Positions 1 through 4,857 of a DNA stretch of 5,845 nucleotides are shown in pieces. Origin of the DNA: Labilithrix luteola (GTDB lineage: Bacteria; Myxococcota_A; Polyangia; Polyangiales; Polyangiaceae); NCBI GenBank assembly GCA_026225435.1, contig JAMFST010001495.1, forward strand, positions 1 through 5,845, written 5' to 3'. How positions within the stretch are numbered: the first letter of the stretch is position 1; each line of letters starts with the position of its first letter. The notes beneath the pieces were generated by a model, which worked only from the letters and a program-made list of their open reading frames with translations, ran no database searches and was not told where the DNA came from. The position numbers and the translations under genes are program-made.

Positions 1-184
1 GGCGAAGAAAGCGGCGGGCGCGCTCCGGCAGCTGGCGACGCTCGCCTCGTTCAGCTCGTTCGTCCCCACCTTGCGCAACCTCGACGTGAAGACCGAAGGC
101 ACCTCCGCCAAGCTGGCCTTCGCGGTCGACGACCGTCAGCTGCGGGGGCTCCTGGGCACGCTCGTGAGTCGCGCTCCCCACTGA
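1..184 (+). CDS. 3' end of an unidentified gene, C-terminal 60 residues
   Basis: An open frame beginning at base 2 runs in from the left edge and ends at TGA 182-184, giving 60 residues that end in SRAPH. The codons are G/C-rich at third positions like the other genes here. The piece reads as a helix (about residues 5-16), a strand around LDVKTE, a second strand around AKLAFAVDD, and a final helix RQLRGLLGTL. That order and several residues match the last 60 residues of the lipoprotein at 3780-4697: an LR-x2-A-x3-S helix, then an acidic residue followed by V, then R-x-L-x2-L near the end. The two may be paralogues, but the fragment is too short to be sure. No motif identifies a function, and the start lies outside the window. 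Confidence 0.72.
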   Translation, partial: AKKAAGALRQLATLASFSSFVPTLRNLDVKTEGTSAKLAFAVDDRQLRGLLGTLVSRAPH

Positions 185-186
185 CC

Positions 187-206
187 GACGGACGGACGGA
201 CGGACG
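187..206. repeat. Tetranucleotide repeat (GACG)x5
   Basis: Five perfect tandem copies of GACG begin two bases after the stop codon of the upstream gene. The repeat lies between genes, so a change in copy number would not shift a reading frame. It could change the spacing to the hairpin at 213-248. It may be a simple replication-slippage tract with no function. Confidence 0.9.
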
Positions 207-212
207 CGCTCA

Positions 213-248
213 CCGGCGTTTTCCCGCCGTCCTTGCGGGAACCGCCGG
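213..248 (+). terminator. Strong two-part hairpin, possible transcription end of the upstream gene
   Basis: The outer arms CCGGCG (213-218) and CGCCGG (243-248) pair perfectly. Inside them TTCCCGC (221-227) pairs perfectly with GCGGGAA (235-241) around a 7-base loop. The two helices are separated only by TT on one side and a single C on the other, giving 13 base pairs in total. No T-tract follows on either strand, so it is not a canonical intrinsic terminator. It could act as a Rho-independent-like end, a 3' stabiliser of the upstream mRNA, or a structured leader for the small gene starting at 268. The structure is clear; its role is inferred. Confidence 0.45.
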
Positions 249-267
249 GTCGTCGCATGATTCAGGC

Positions 268-564
268 ATGGCGAAGAGACACAAGGGGGTCGACCGGGCC
301 GCGCAGGCGCTGGCCACGGCGGGCGGGATCGCGCACATCACGTTTCTCGGTCTCTTCGGCTGGAAGATCCTCACCGGCGGCATGCTGATGCGCTTCGGCT
401 GGATCTTCGCCACGCTCGCCGCCGCGATCGGGCTGCTCGCGGAGATCGTCGGCTGGATGCTGGTGAAGCACAGCGGCCCCACCCCGGCGCGCAAGATCGG
501 CTACGCGGCCATCGCCGCGTCGACCGGCATCGCGGCCGTCTTGCTGCTCATCGCCAGCTGGTAA
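268..564 (+). CDS. Small three-helix membrane protein, function unknown
   Basis: The product has 98 residues with a basic N-terminus (MAKRHKGVDR). It has three hydrophobic stretches at about residues 16-33, 43-66 and 77-97, so it should be a small inner-membrane protein. The loop at 67-76 contains the basic residues K67, H68, R75 and K76. On the positive-inside rule that places this loop and the N-terminus in conflict unless the first stretch does not fully cross the membrane. Codon use is strongly G/C at third positions and the composition is protein-like, which supports a real gene. The only purine-rich bases upstream (AGG at 264-266) are too close to the ATG to be a good ribosome site, so the start is chosen as the only ATG that keeps the first hydrophobic segment intact. 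It ends 11 bases before the convergent esterase gene. I do not recognise the family. Confidence 0.7.
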   Translation: MAKRHKGVDRAAQALATAGGIAHITFLGLFGWKILTGGMLMRFGWIFATLAAAIGLLAEIVGWMLVKHSGPTPARKIGYAAIAASTGIAAVLLLIASW

Positions 565-575
565 CCCGCCGCTAG

Positions 576-1580
576 CTACTTGGTGACGATGCCGGCTCCG
601 TCGAGGAACCGGCCGAGCGCGTCACCGCCGCGGGCGGAGAGCTGCACGTTGTGCTCTCCGCCGTGCACCGTCCATAGCTCGACGTCGAGGCCGGAGGGGC
701 AGCCGCTCACGCGCGTGGTGTCGGTCTCCGCGCCGGGGAGCGCGGGGCTGAGATCCACCTTGCCGGCCGGCGAGAGCACGCCGAGGCAGCGGTCGTACTT
801 CCCCCAGTTGGCGACGGTGTCCTTGGCGGACGCGAACGGAGCGGCCTCCGGCAGGCGCTGCGCGGTGCCGCCGCCGATGGGGATCGTCGTGTCGGCGTCC
901 CCGTGGACCTGGAGGATGGAGACCGGGCGCGAAGGCACGCAGCGCGACGCATCGAGGTAACCCGCGCCCGCCAGGCTGATGACCGCGGTGACCTTGTCCG
1001 CCAGATCGCAGGCGAGGCGCAGCCCCATGAAGCCGCCGTTGGAGTGGCCGACGATGTACACGCGCGCCGGATCGGTGCCGAGCCGCTGCGTCGCGTCGTC
1101 GATCACCGCGCGGAGGTAGGCGACGTCGTCGACCTTCTTGTCGTCGAAGTCGCAGCACGAGTCGGTCGCGTTCCAGAAGCGACGGCCGGCGCTGTCGGGC
1201 GTGCCGTCGGGGATGGCGAGGGCGTAATCGTGCGCGTCGGCGATGGCGTCGAGGCCGAGGCCGGACTCGAGCTGCGTGCCGTTGCTGCCGAAGCCGTGGA
1301 GCGCGACGACGAGCGCGGGAAGGCGGCCGGCGCCCGCATCGGTGGAGGCCGGCGCGGGGCGCGTGCGGTAGGGGCGCTCGCCGACGAGAGCCGCGGCGTT
1401 CGCTCGCCCGGCGCCGGGTGTGGCCCGGGTGGTCGGCTTCGCGCTGCTGGCGGGCTTGGTGCTGCTGCCCGCATCGACGGAAGCCGCGCCGGTGGCGGCG
1501 CCGTTCGACTGACAACCGATGCTTCCGCTGGCGAGCACCAGCGAGACGGCGAGGGCGGGCGGGAGATCGATCACGCGCAT
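576..1580 (-). CDS. Secreted alpha/beta-hydrolase, polyhydroxybutyrate depolymerase/LpqC-type esterase
   Basis: The product has 334 residues. The N-terminus has a hydrophobic stretch (residues 6-18) ending in SIGC, with Cys23 as a candidate lipidation site. The -3 residue is Ser rather than the usual Leu, so lipid anchoring is likely but not certain. Residues 24-85 are a low-complexity Ala/Ser/Thr/Pro linker. The catalytic domain starts near 88. ALHGFGSNG (93-101) is the oxyanion-hole region and GHSNGG (178-183) is the nucleophile elbow with Ser180. HGDADTTIP (226-234) carries the probable acid Asp230, and HGGEH (306-310) carries the probable His310. The segment SCCDFDDKKVDDVAYL (141-156) is typical of the LpqC/feruloyl esterase/PHB depolymerase family. 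Six cysteines in the mature domain (142, 143, 191, 214, 265, 294) suggest disulfides, as expected outside the cytoplasm. The substrate is probably an ester, such as a short-chain polyester or a feruloyl ester, but sequence alone cannot decide. It is transcribed divergently from aroA and converges on the small membrane gene. Confidence 0.88.
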   Translation of the reverse strand: MRVIDLPPALAVSLVLASGSIGCQSNGAATGAASVDAGSSTKPASSAKPTTRATPGAGRANAAALVGERPYRTRPAPASTDAGAGRLPALVVALHGFGSNGTQLESGLGLDAIADAHDYALAIPDGTPDSAGRRFWNATDSCCDFDDKKVDDVAYLRAVIDDATQRLGTDPARVYIVGHSNGGFMGLRLACDLADKVTAVISLAGAGYLDASRCVPSRPVSILQVHGDADTTIPIGGGTAQRLPEAAPFASAKDTVANWGKYDRCLGVLSPAGKVDLSPALPGAETDTTRVSGCPSGLDVELWTVHGGEHNVQLSARGGDALGRFLDGAGIVTK

Positions 1581-1623
1581 GATCCGTCGCCCGGCATAGC
1601 ACGACTCGAGTAGCCTACGCGCC
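1581..1623. promoter_or_regulatory. 43-base divergent spacer; candidate -10 for a near-leaderless aroA
   Basis: Everything needed to start the esterase (minus) and aroA (plus) must lie in or next to these 43 bases. On the plus strand TAGCCT (1611-1616) fits the TANNNT pattern and ends 7 bases before the GTG of aroA, so a transcript from it would have almost no leader. No good -35 is visible 16-18 bases upstream. Neither gene has a clear Shine-Dalgarno sequence. A perfect 8-bp palindrome ACTCGAGT (1604-1611) lies near the middle and could be an operator or chance. The promoter calls are weak. Confidence 0.3.
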
Positions 1624-2970
1624 GTGTCAACCCTCGTCGTTCATCCTGCCAGCCGCGGCCTCGAAGGCAGCGTCCCCGTCCCCTCGGACAAGAGCATCGG
1701 CCACCGTGCGCTCATCTTCGCCGCGCTCGCGGACGGGACCAGCCGCATCGCCGGCTTCTCCCGCGGGGAGGACAACGTCTCGACCGCCAACTGCTTTCGC
1801 GCGCTCGGCGTCGGCATCGAGGACGTCTCCAAGACCGAGCTGAAGGTCACCGGCGCCGGGCTCTTCGGTCTGCGGGCGCCCGACCACGATCTCGACTGCG
1901 GCAACTCCGGCACGACGATGCGCCTCCTGTCCGGCATCCTCTGCGCGCAGCAGTTCGCCAGCCGGCTGGTCGGCGACGCGTCGCTCTCCGGGCGGCCGAT
2001 GATGCGCATCGTCGGCCCCCTGCGCGCCCGCGGCGGTCACCTCGATGGGAAGCCGCACCCGAAGAAGGCAGGCGACGTCACCGCACCGCTCGACATCCGC
2101 GCGCTGGTGAACGGCGAGTTCCTCACCGAGCTCGAGCTCGATAGCCAGGTGGCGAGCGCGCAGGTGAAGAGCGCGGTGCTCCTCTCCGGCCTGTACGCCC
2201 ACGGCGCCACCTACTTCCGCGAGCCGACGCTCTCGCGCGATCACACCGAGCGCATGATGCTGGCGATGGGCGTGCCGCTGCAGACCAGCGGGCCGGTCGT
2301 CTCGCTCGATCCGTCCGGCTGGGACGGCAAGCTGGCGCCGCTCGACATCGAGGTCCCGGGCGACGTGTCGGCGGCCGCCTTCCTCCTGGTCGCCGCGCAG
2401 ATCATCCCCGGCTCGAAGGTGTCGATCCGCGACGTCGGGGTGAACCCCACGCGCACCGGCCTGCTCGAGATCTCCCGCGACATGGGCGCCGGGCTGCGCG
2501 TCGAGCCGCAGGGGGACCGCGCCGGCGAGCCGCTCGCCAACCTGCACGCCTGGCACGAGCCGCTGCGCCCGGGCCGCATCGGCGGGGAGCTGGTGCCGCG
2601 GGCCATCGACGAGATCCCCATCGCCTGCGTCCTGGCGGCGCGCGCGTCCGGCGCCACGGTGATCACCGACGCCGAGGAGCTGCGCGTGAAGGAGAGCGAT
2701 CGCCTGGCGACCATGGCCGGCGTCCTGCGCGCCTTCGGCGTCGAGTGCGAGGAGACGCCGGACGGGATGCGCATCGTCGGCACGGATCGCCCGCTCACCC
2801 CGGCGGACGTGGAGAGCCGCGGCGACCACCGCATCGCCATGAGCGCCGCCGTCCTCGCTCTCGCCGCCAGCGGCCCGAGCAAGATCCGCGACGCCGACTG
2901 CATCGCCACCAGCTTCCCCCGCTTCGTCGGGACCCTCCGCGCGCTGGGCGCCCGGGTGGACGTCGAATGA
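1624..2970 (+). CDS. aroA: 3-phosphoshikimate 1-carboxyvinyltransferase (EPSP synthase)
   Basis: The cytoplasmic enzyme joins shikimate-3-phosphate and phosphoenolpyruvate to give EPSP, the sixth step of the shikimate pathway to aromatic amino acids. The 448-residue product has the full set of family motifs. PSDKS (20-24) holds the active-site Lys23. GNSGTTMR (93-100) forms the PEP-binding loop. SAQVK (178-182), RDHTER (205-210) and NPTR (274-277) follow, then DEIP (329-332), KESDR (356-360) and RGDHRIAM (399-406). SAQxK, RxHxE and NxTR are three of the four signatures described for class II EPSP synthases. The fourth, GDKx, is SDKS here. Position 101 is Leu where class I enzymes such as that of E. 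coli have Pro. The length is slightly above the usual 427-445. The start is GTG, placed two residues before the first strand, with no Shine-Dalgarno sequence. cmk follows after 81 bases, a common pairing. Confidence 0.97.
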   Translation: MSTLVVHPASRGLEGSVPVPSDKSIGHRALIFAALADGTSRIAGFSRGEDNVSTANCFRALGVGIEDVSKTELKVTGAGLFGLRAPDHDLDCGNSGTTMRLLSGILCAQQFASRLVGDASLSGRPMMRIVGPLRARGGHLDGKPHPKKAGDVTAPLDIRALVNGEFLTELELDSQVASAQVKSAVLLSGLYAHGATYFREPTLSRDHTERMMLAMGVPLQTSGPVVSLDPSGWDGKLAPLDIEVPGDVSAAAFLLVAAQIIPGSKVSIRDVGVNPTRTGLLEISRDMGAGLRVEPQGDRAGEPLANLHAWHEPLRPGRIGGELVPRAIDEIPIACVLAARASGATVITDAEELRVKESDRLATMAGVLRAFGVECEETPDGMRIVGTDRPLTPADVESRGDHRIAMSAAVLALAASGPSKIRDADCIATSFPRFVGTLRALGARVDVE

Positions 2971-3008
2971 TTTCCGCCCCGCCTGCCCGCCGCCCGCTCA
3001 CGCTCGCC

Positions 3009-3036
3009 GCCTTCTTTACGGCGCGCCCGGTAAGGC
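3009..3036 (+). other. Weak inverted repeats in the aroA-cmk gap
   Basis: The 81-base gap contains two overlapping sets of arms: GCCTT (3009-3013) with AAGGC (3032-3036), and TTACGG (3016-3021) with CC-G-GTAA (3027-3033, one bulged G). Both cannot form fully at once because they share A3032-A3033. The stems are short and no T-run follows, so termination here would be weak at best. Some transcription probably continues into cmk. The following TAAGGCTTAGAGGCTAG (3031-3047) is the most A/T-containing part of the gap and may hold a cmk promoter, but no clean -10/-35 pair can be assigned. Confidence 0.25.
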
Positions 3037-3051
3037 TTAGAGGCTAGTCCC

Positions 3052-3783
3052 GTGTCCGAGCGCGTTCGTCCCGTGGTCGCCATCGATGGACCCGCCGGTG
3101 CGGGCAAGAGCACCGTCGCGCGCCGCCTGGCCGAGGAGCTCGGCTTCGTCCTCGTCGACACCGGCGCGATGTACCGGGCCGTCGCCCTGGTGGCGATCCG
3201 CCAGGGGGTGAGCCTGCACGAAGGGGCGGCGCTCGGGGAGGTCGCCGCCGGCCTGGTGCGCGAGCACGCGCTGGTGTTCGAGCGCGGCGATGGCGACACC
3301 GGTGTCCGGGTGAAGCTGGGGAACGCTCCGCCGCGCGAGGACGTGTCCGACGCGATCCGCACGCCCGAGGTGGCGCTGGCGGCGAGCGTCGTCTCCGCTC
3401 ACCCCGAGGTGCGCGCGGCGCTGCTCGATCTGCAACGGCAGGCGGGCGCCGACGGCGGGGTGGTCCTCGAAGGGCGGGACATCGGCACGGTCGTCTTCCC
3501 CGACGCCGAGGCGAAGATCTTCCTCACGGCGAGCCCGCAGGTGCGCGCTCGTCGCCGCTTCGCCGAGGTGCAGGCGCGCGGACAGACGAACGACGACGGC
3601 AGCGCGGTGACCCTGGAGCAGCTGGAGAACGAGATGCAGCGACGCGACAGCCAGGACGTAGGCCGGGCGGTGGCTCCGTTGCGTCAGGCCGACGGAGCGC
3701 TGGTGGTCGACTGCACTGCGCTCGCCGTCGACGACATCGTCGCGCAGCTGCACGCCTTCGTGCTGTCCCGGAGCTCGCGATGA
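3052..3783 (+). CDS. cmk: Cytidylate (CMP/dCMP) kinase
   Basis: This cytoplasmic nucleoside monophosphate kinase phosphorylates CMP and dCMP with ATP, feeding CTP/dCTP synthesis. The 243-residue product has IDGPAGAGKST (11-21), a P-loop, and DTGAMYR (36-42), the conserved segment after it. It also has LEGRDIGTVVFPDA (139-152), the bacterial Cmk signature, followed by KIFLTAS (155-161), the Arg-rich RARRRF segment (165-170) and RRDSQDVGRAVAPLR (197-211). These match the type-1 bacterial Cmk family, with a middle CMP-binding insert at about 60-130. It is slightly longer than the 220-230 typical of the family because of the C-terminal tail. The GTG start at 3052 puts the P-loop at the usual distance, and no Shine-Dalgarno sequence is visible. 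Its stop codon overlaps the next gene's start by ATGA. Confidence 0.96.
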   Translation: MSERVRPVVAIDGPAGAGKSTVARRLAEELGFVLVDTGAMYRAVALVAIRQGVSLHEGAALGEVAAGLVREHALVFERGDGDTGVRVKLGNAPPREDVSDAIRTPEVALAASVVSAHPEVRAALLDLQRQAGADGGVVLEGRDIGTVVFPDAEAKIFLTASPQVRARRRFAEVQARGQTNDDGSAVTLEQLENEMQRRDSQDVGRAVAPLRQADGALVVDCTALAVDDIVAQLHAFVLSRSSR

Positions 3784-4697
3784 GGCGACTGCGCACCGTG
3801 CTCGCGATGACCGCGATTTTCACCGTGGCGGCCTGCGGTGACTCCGCGCCGCCGCCGGCCGCGGCGTGGAAGACTCCGGAAGGCGCGCGCTGGCAGGACG
3901 TCTTCATCACCGCGCCGGACATGCTCCTGATGGTCCACCCGGCGGAGCTGAGCCGCGATTCGGTCTACGGGCCGGTGGTGAAGAGCGCGCTGCGGGTCGC
4001 CGCCCAGCGCAGCGCCCACGTCGCCTCGTACGGCATGCTCGACGCGCTGCAGAGCTGCGAGATGGTCGTCGTCGCCAAGTCGGGCGACAACGACAGCGTC
4101 GACGGGATCATCGTCCTCCGCGGCGTCCGCGCCGATCTCGATCCGGTGCGCATCGCCGGCGACACCGGCCCCATGTGGCGCGCGCTGCCGCAGCACAGCT
4201 CCGTCCCCGAGTACGCCAACGGCAGCGACGTTTCGCTCTTCGACCTCGGCGCGCGCACCTGGGTGGTGGCCGCGGGCGCGCGTCGCGGAGAGGCGCGCGA
4301 GGTCTTCGCGCATCCCTTCGGTCGCCCGCTCCCCTTCGAGGAGGACGGCGCCCTCGCGCTCCTGCGCATCCGCGGCGAGACGCTCCTCGACATCGCCCCG
4401 CGCATGCGCAACGGCGACCTCGGACCGGTCGGCAAGCACCTGGCGGCGGCCTCGATCGAGCTGCGCCCCGGAGGCGAGGGGGCGCTGGTGACCGACTTCG
4501 TCTACCGCGACGACGAGTCGTCGGCCTTCGCCGAGTCGACCCTCCGCGACGTGGCTCACGCCCTGTCCGCCCCGCGCGACGGCAAGCCGCCCTGGATCGC
4601 CTCCGCCGAGGTGACCCACCAGTCGCGCACCGTCGAGGTGAAGGCGAAGATCGCCGAGCGCCTCCTCGACACGCTCAAGAAGGTCGGCGCTCGCTGA
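3780..4697 (+). CDS. Predicted lipoprotein of unknown function, coupled to cmk
   Basis: The product has 305 residues. A classic lipoprotein signal is present: basic MRRLR, a hydrophobic core 7-17, and VAAC with Cys19 as the lipidation site. Gly20 follows, which does not call for inner-membrane retention. Residues 20-36 are Pro/Ala-rich. The body is a soluble alpha/beta-looking domain from about residue 40 to the end, with short hydrophobic strands at 48-52, 95-99, 109-114, 151-155 and 160-165. No catalytic or binding motif is recognisable, so no function is assigned. The ATG overlaps the cmk stop (ATGA, 3780-3783), and CGGAG at 3769-3773 is a good ribosome site 6 bases upstream, so translation is probably coupled to cmk. 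The last 60 residues resemble the partial protein at the left end of the window. The alternative is a family of paralogous envelope proteins specific to this lineage. Confidence 0.85.
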   Translation: MRRLRTVLAMTAIFTVAACGDSAPPPAAAWKTPEGARWQDVFITAPDMLLMVHPAELSRDSVYGPVVKSALRVAAQRSAHVASYGMLDALQSCEMVVVAKSGDNDSVDGIIVLRGVRADLDPVRIAGDTGPMWRALPQHSSVPEYANGSDVSLFDLGARTWVVAAGARRGEAREVFAHPFGRPLPFEEDGALALLRIRGETLLDIAPRMRNGDLGPVGKHLAAASIELRPGGEGALVTDFVYRDDESSAFAESTLRDVAHALSAPRDGKPPWIASAEVTHQSRTVEVKAKIAERLLDTLKKVGAR

Positions 4698-4702
4698 AAG
4701 AT

Positions 4703-4712
4703 CGCGGCCGCG
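4703..4712. repeat. Perfect 10-bp GC palindrome after the lipoprotein gene
   Basis: CGCGGCCGCG lies 5 bases after the lipoprotein stop codon, flanked by AAG (4698-4700) and CTT (4713-4715). As RNA only three base pairs could close around a four-base loop, so it is a poor terminator. The rest of 4716-4800 shows only a 6-bp hairpin, CTGAAG (4784-4789) with CTTCGG (4793-4798, including one T-G pair), and no credible gene. A frame closing at TGA 4799-4801 has an upstream stop at 4715 and no proper start. Confidence 0.35.
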
Positions 4713-4810
4713 CTTAATCATGGCGGAGCTGGCCCCGTATCCGCGGCGTGTACAGCTTCTTGCTCGATGAGGCGCACGGCTACCTGAAGCTCCTTCGGTG
4801 AGAAAAAGCT

Positions 4811-4841
4811 TTGACTTCAAGTGCGCTTGAAGTCGTAACTC
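4811..4841 (+). promoter_or_regulatory. MerR-type promoter with 19-bp spacer for the tandem-ABM gene
   Basis: TTGACT (4811-4816) is a near-consensus -35, five of six. Exactly 19 bases later TAACTC (4836-4841) sits where the -10 should be, though only its first two bases match TATAAT. An over-long 19-bp spacer with a dyad lying against the -35 is the hallmark of MerR-family promoters, where the regulator untwists DNA to activate. The A-rich run GAGAAAAAGC (4800-4809) just upstream may help RNA polymerase. The expected transcript start is near 4848, only about 10 bases before the ATG. The -35 and spacing are clear; the -10 is weak, which is common for activated promoters. Confidence 0.7.
4813..4834. 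promoter_or_regulatory. MerR-family (SoxR-like) operator palindrome
   Basis: The 9-bp arms GACTTCAAG (4813-4821) and CTTGAAGTC (4826-4834) are perfect inverted repeats around TGCG. The core TCAAGT...CTTGA and its placement, centred 7.5 bases into the spacer, match the E. coli soxS SoxR box (CCTCAAG/CTTGAGG) except for one symmetric change, C to T. This supports binding by a SoxR-type or close MerR-family dimer. Which regulator binds cannot be told, because none is encoded in the window. Confidence 0.75.
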
Positions 4842-4842
4842 T

Positions 4843-4847
4843 GAGGG
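4843..4847 (+). promoter_or_regulatory. GAGGG ribosome-site candidate, awkwardly placed
   Basis: GAGGG lies 10 bases before ATG 4858, a little far for a ribosome site. It would also fall at or before the transcript start predicted from the 19-bp-spacer promoter (near 4848). If that promoter is right, this motif is mostly untranscribed. Initiation would then use a leader of about 10 bases, or an internal start such as GTG at 4891 or 4894. Confidence 0.3.
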
Positions 4848-4857
4848 CGAGCTTCCC

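Noticed and set aside
903..1613. Plus-strand open frame of 236 codons opposite the esterase.
   Set aside because: Low-complexity Ala/Gly/Arg/Val composition with no motif, whereas the minus strand encodes a complete hydrolase with a catalytic triad.
1625..1630. Perfect TTGACA on the minus strand overlapping the first codons of aroA, as a -35 for the esterase.
   Set aside because: No -10-like sequence lies 16-19 bases downstream on that strand; TATGCC and TGCTAT are 23-26 bases away. It arises naturally from the GTG TCA ACC codons.
4718..4801. Short open stretch ending at TGA 4799-4801 that looks like a protein C-terminus.
   Set aside because: It is closed upstream by TAA 4715-4717, has no proper start codon and only 27 codons. 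It could be a gene relic but nothing supports that.
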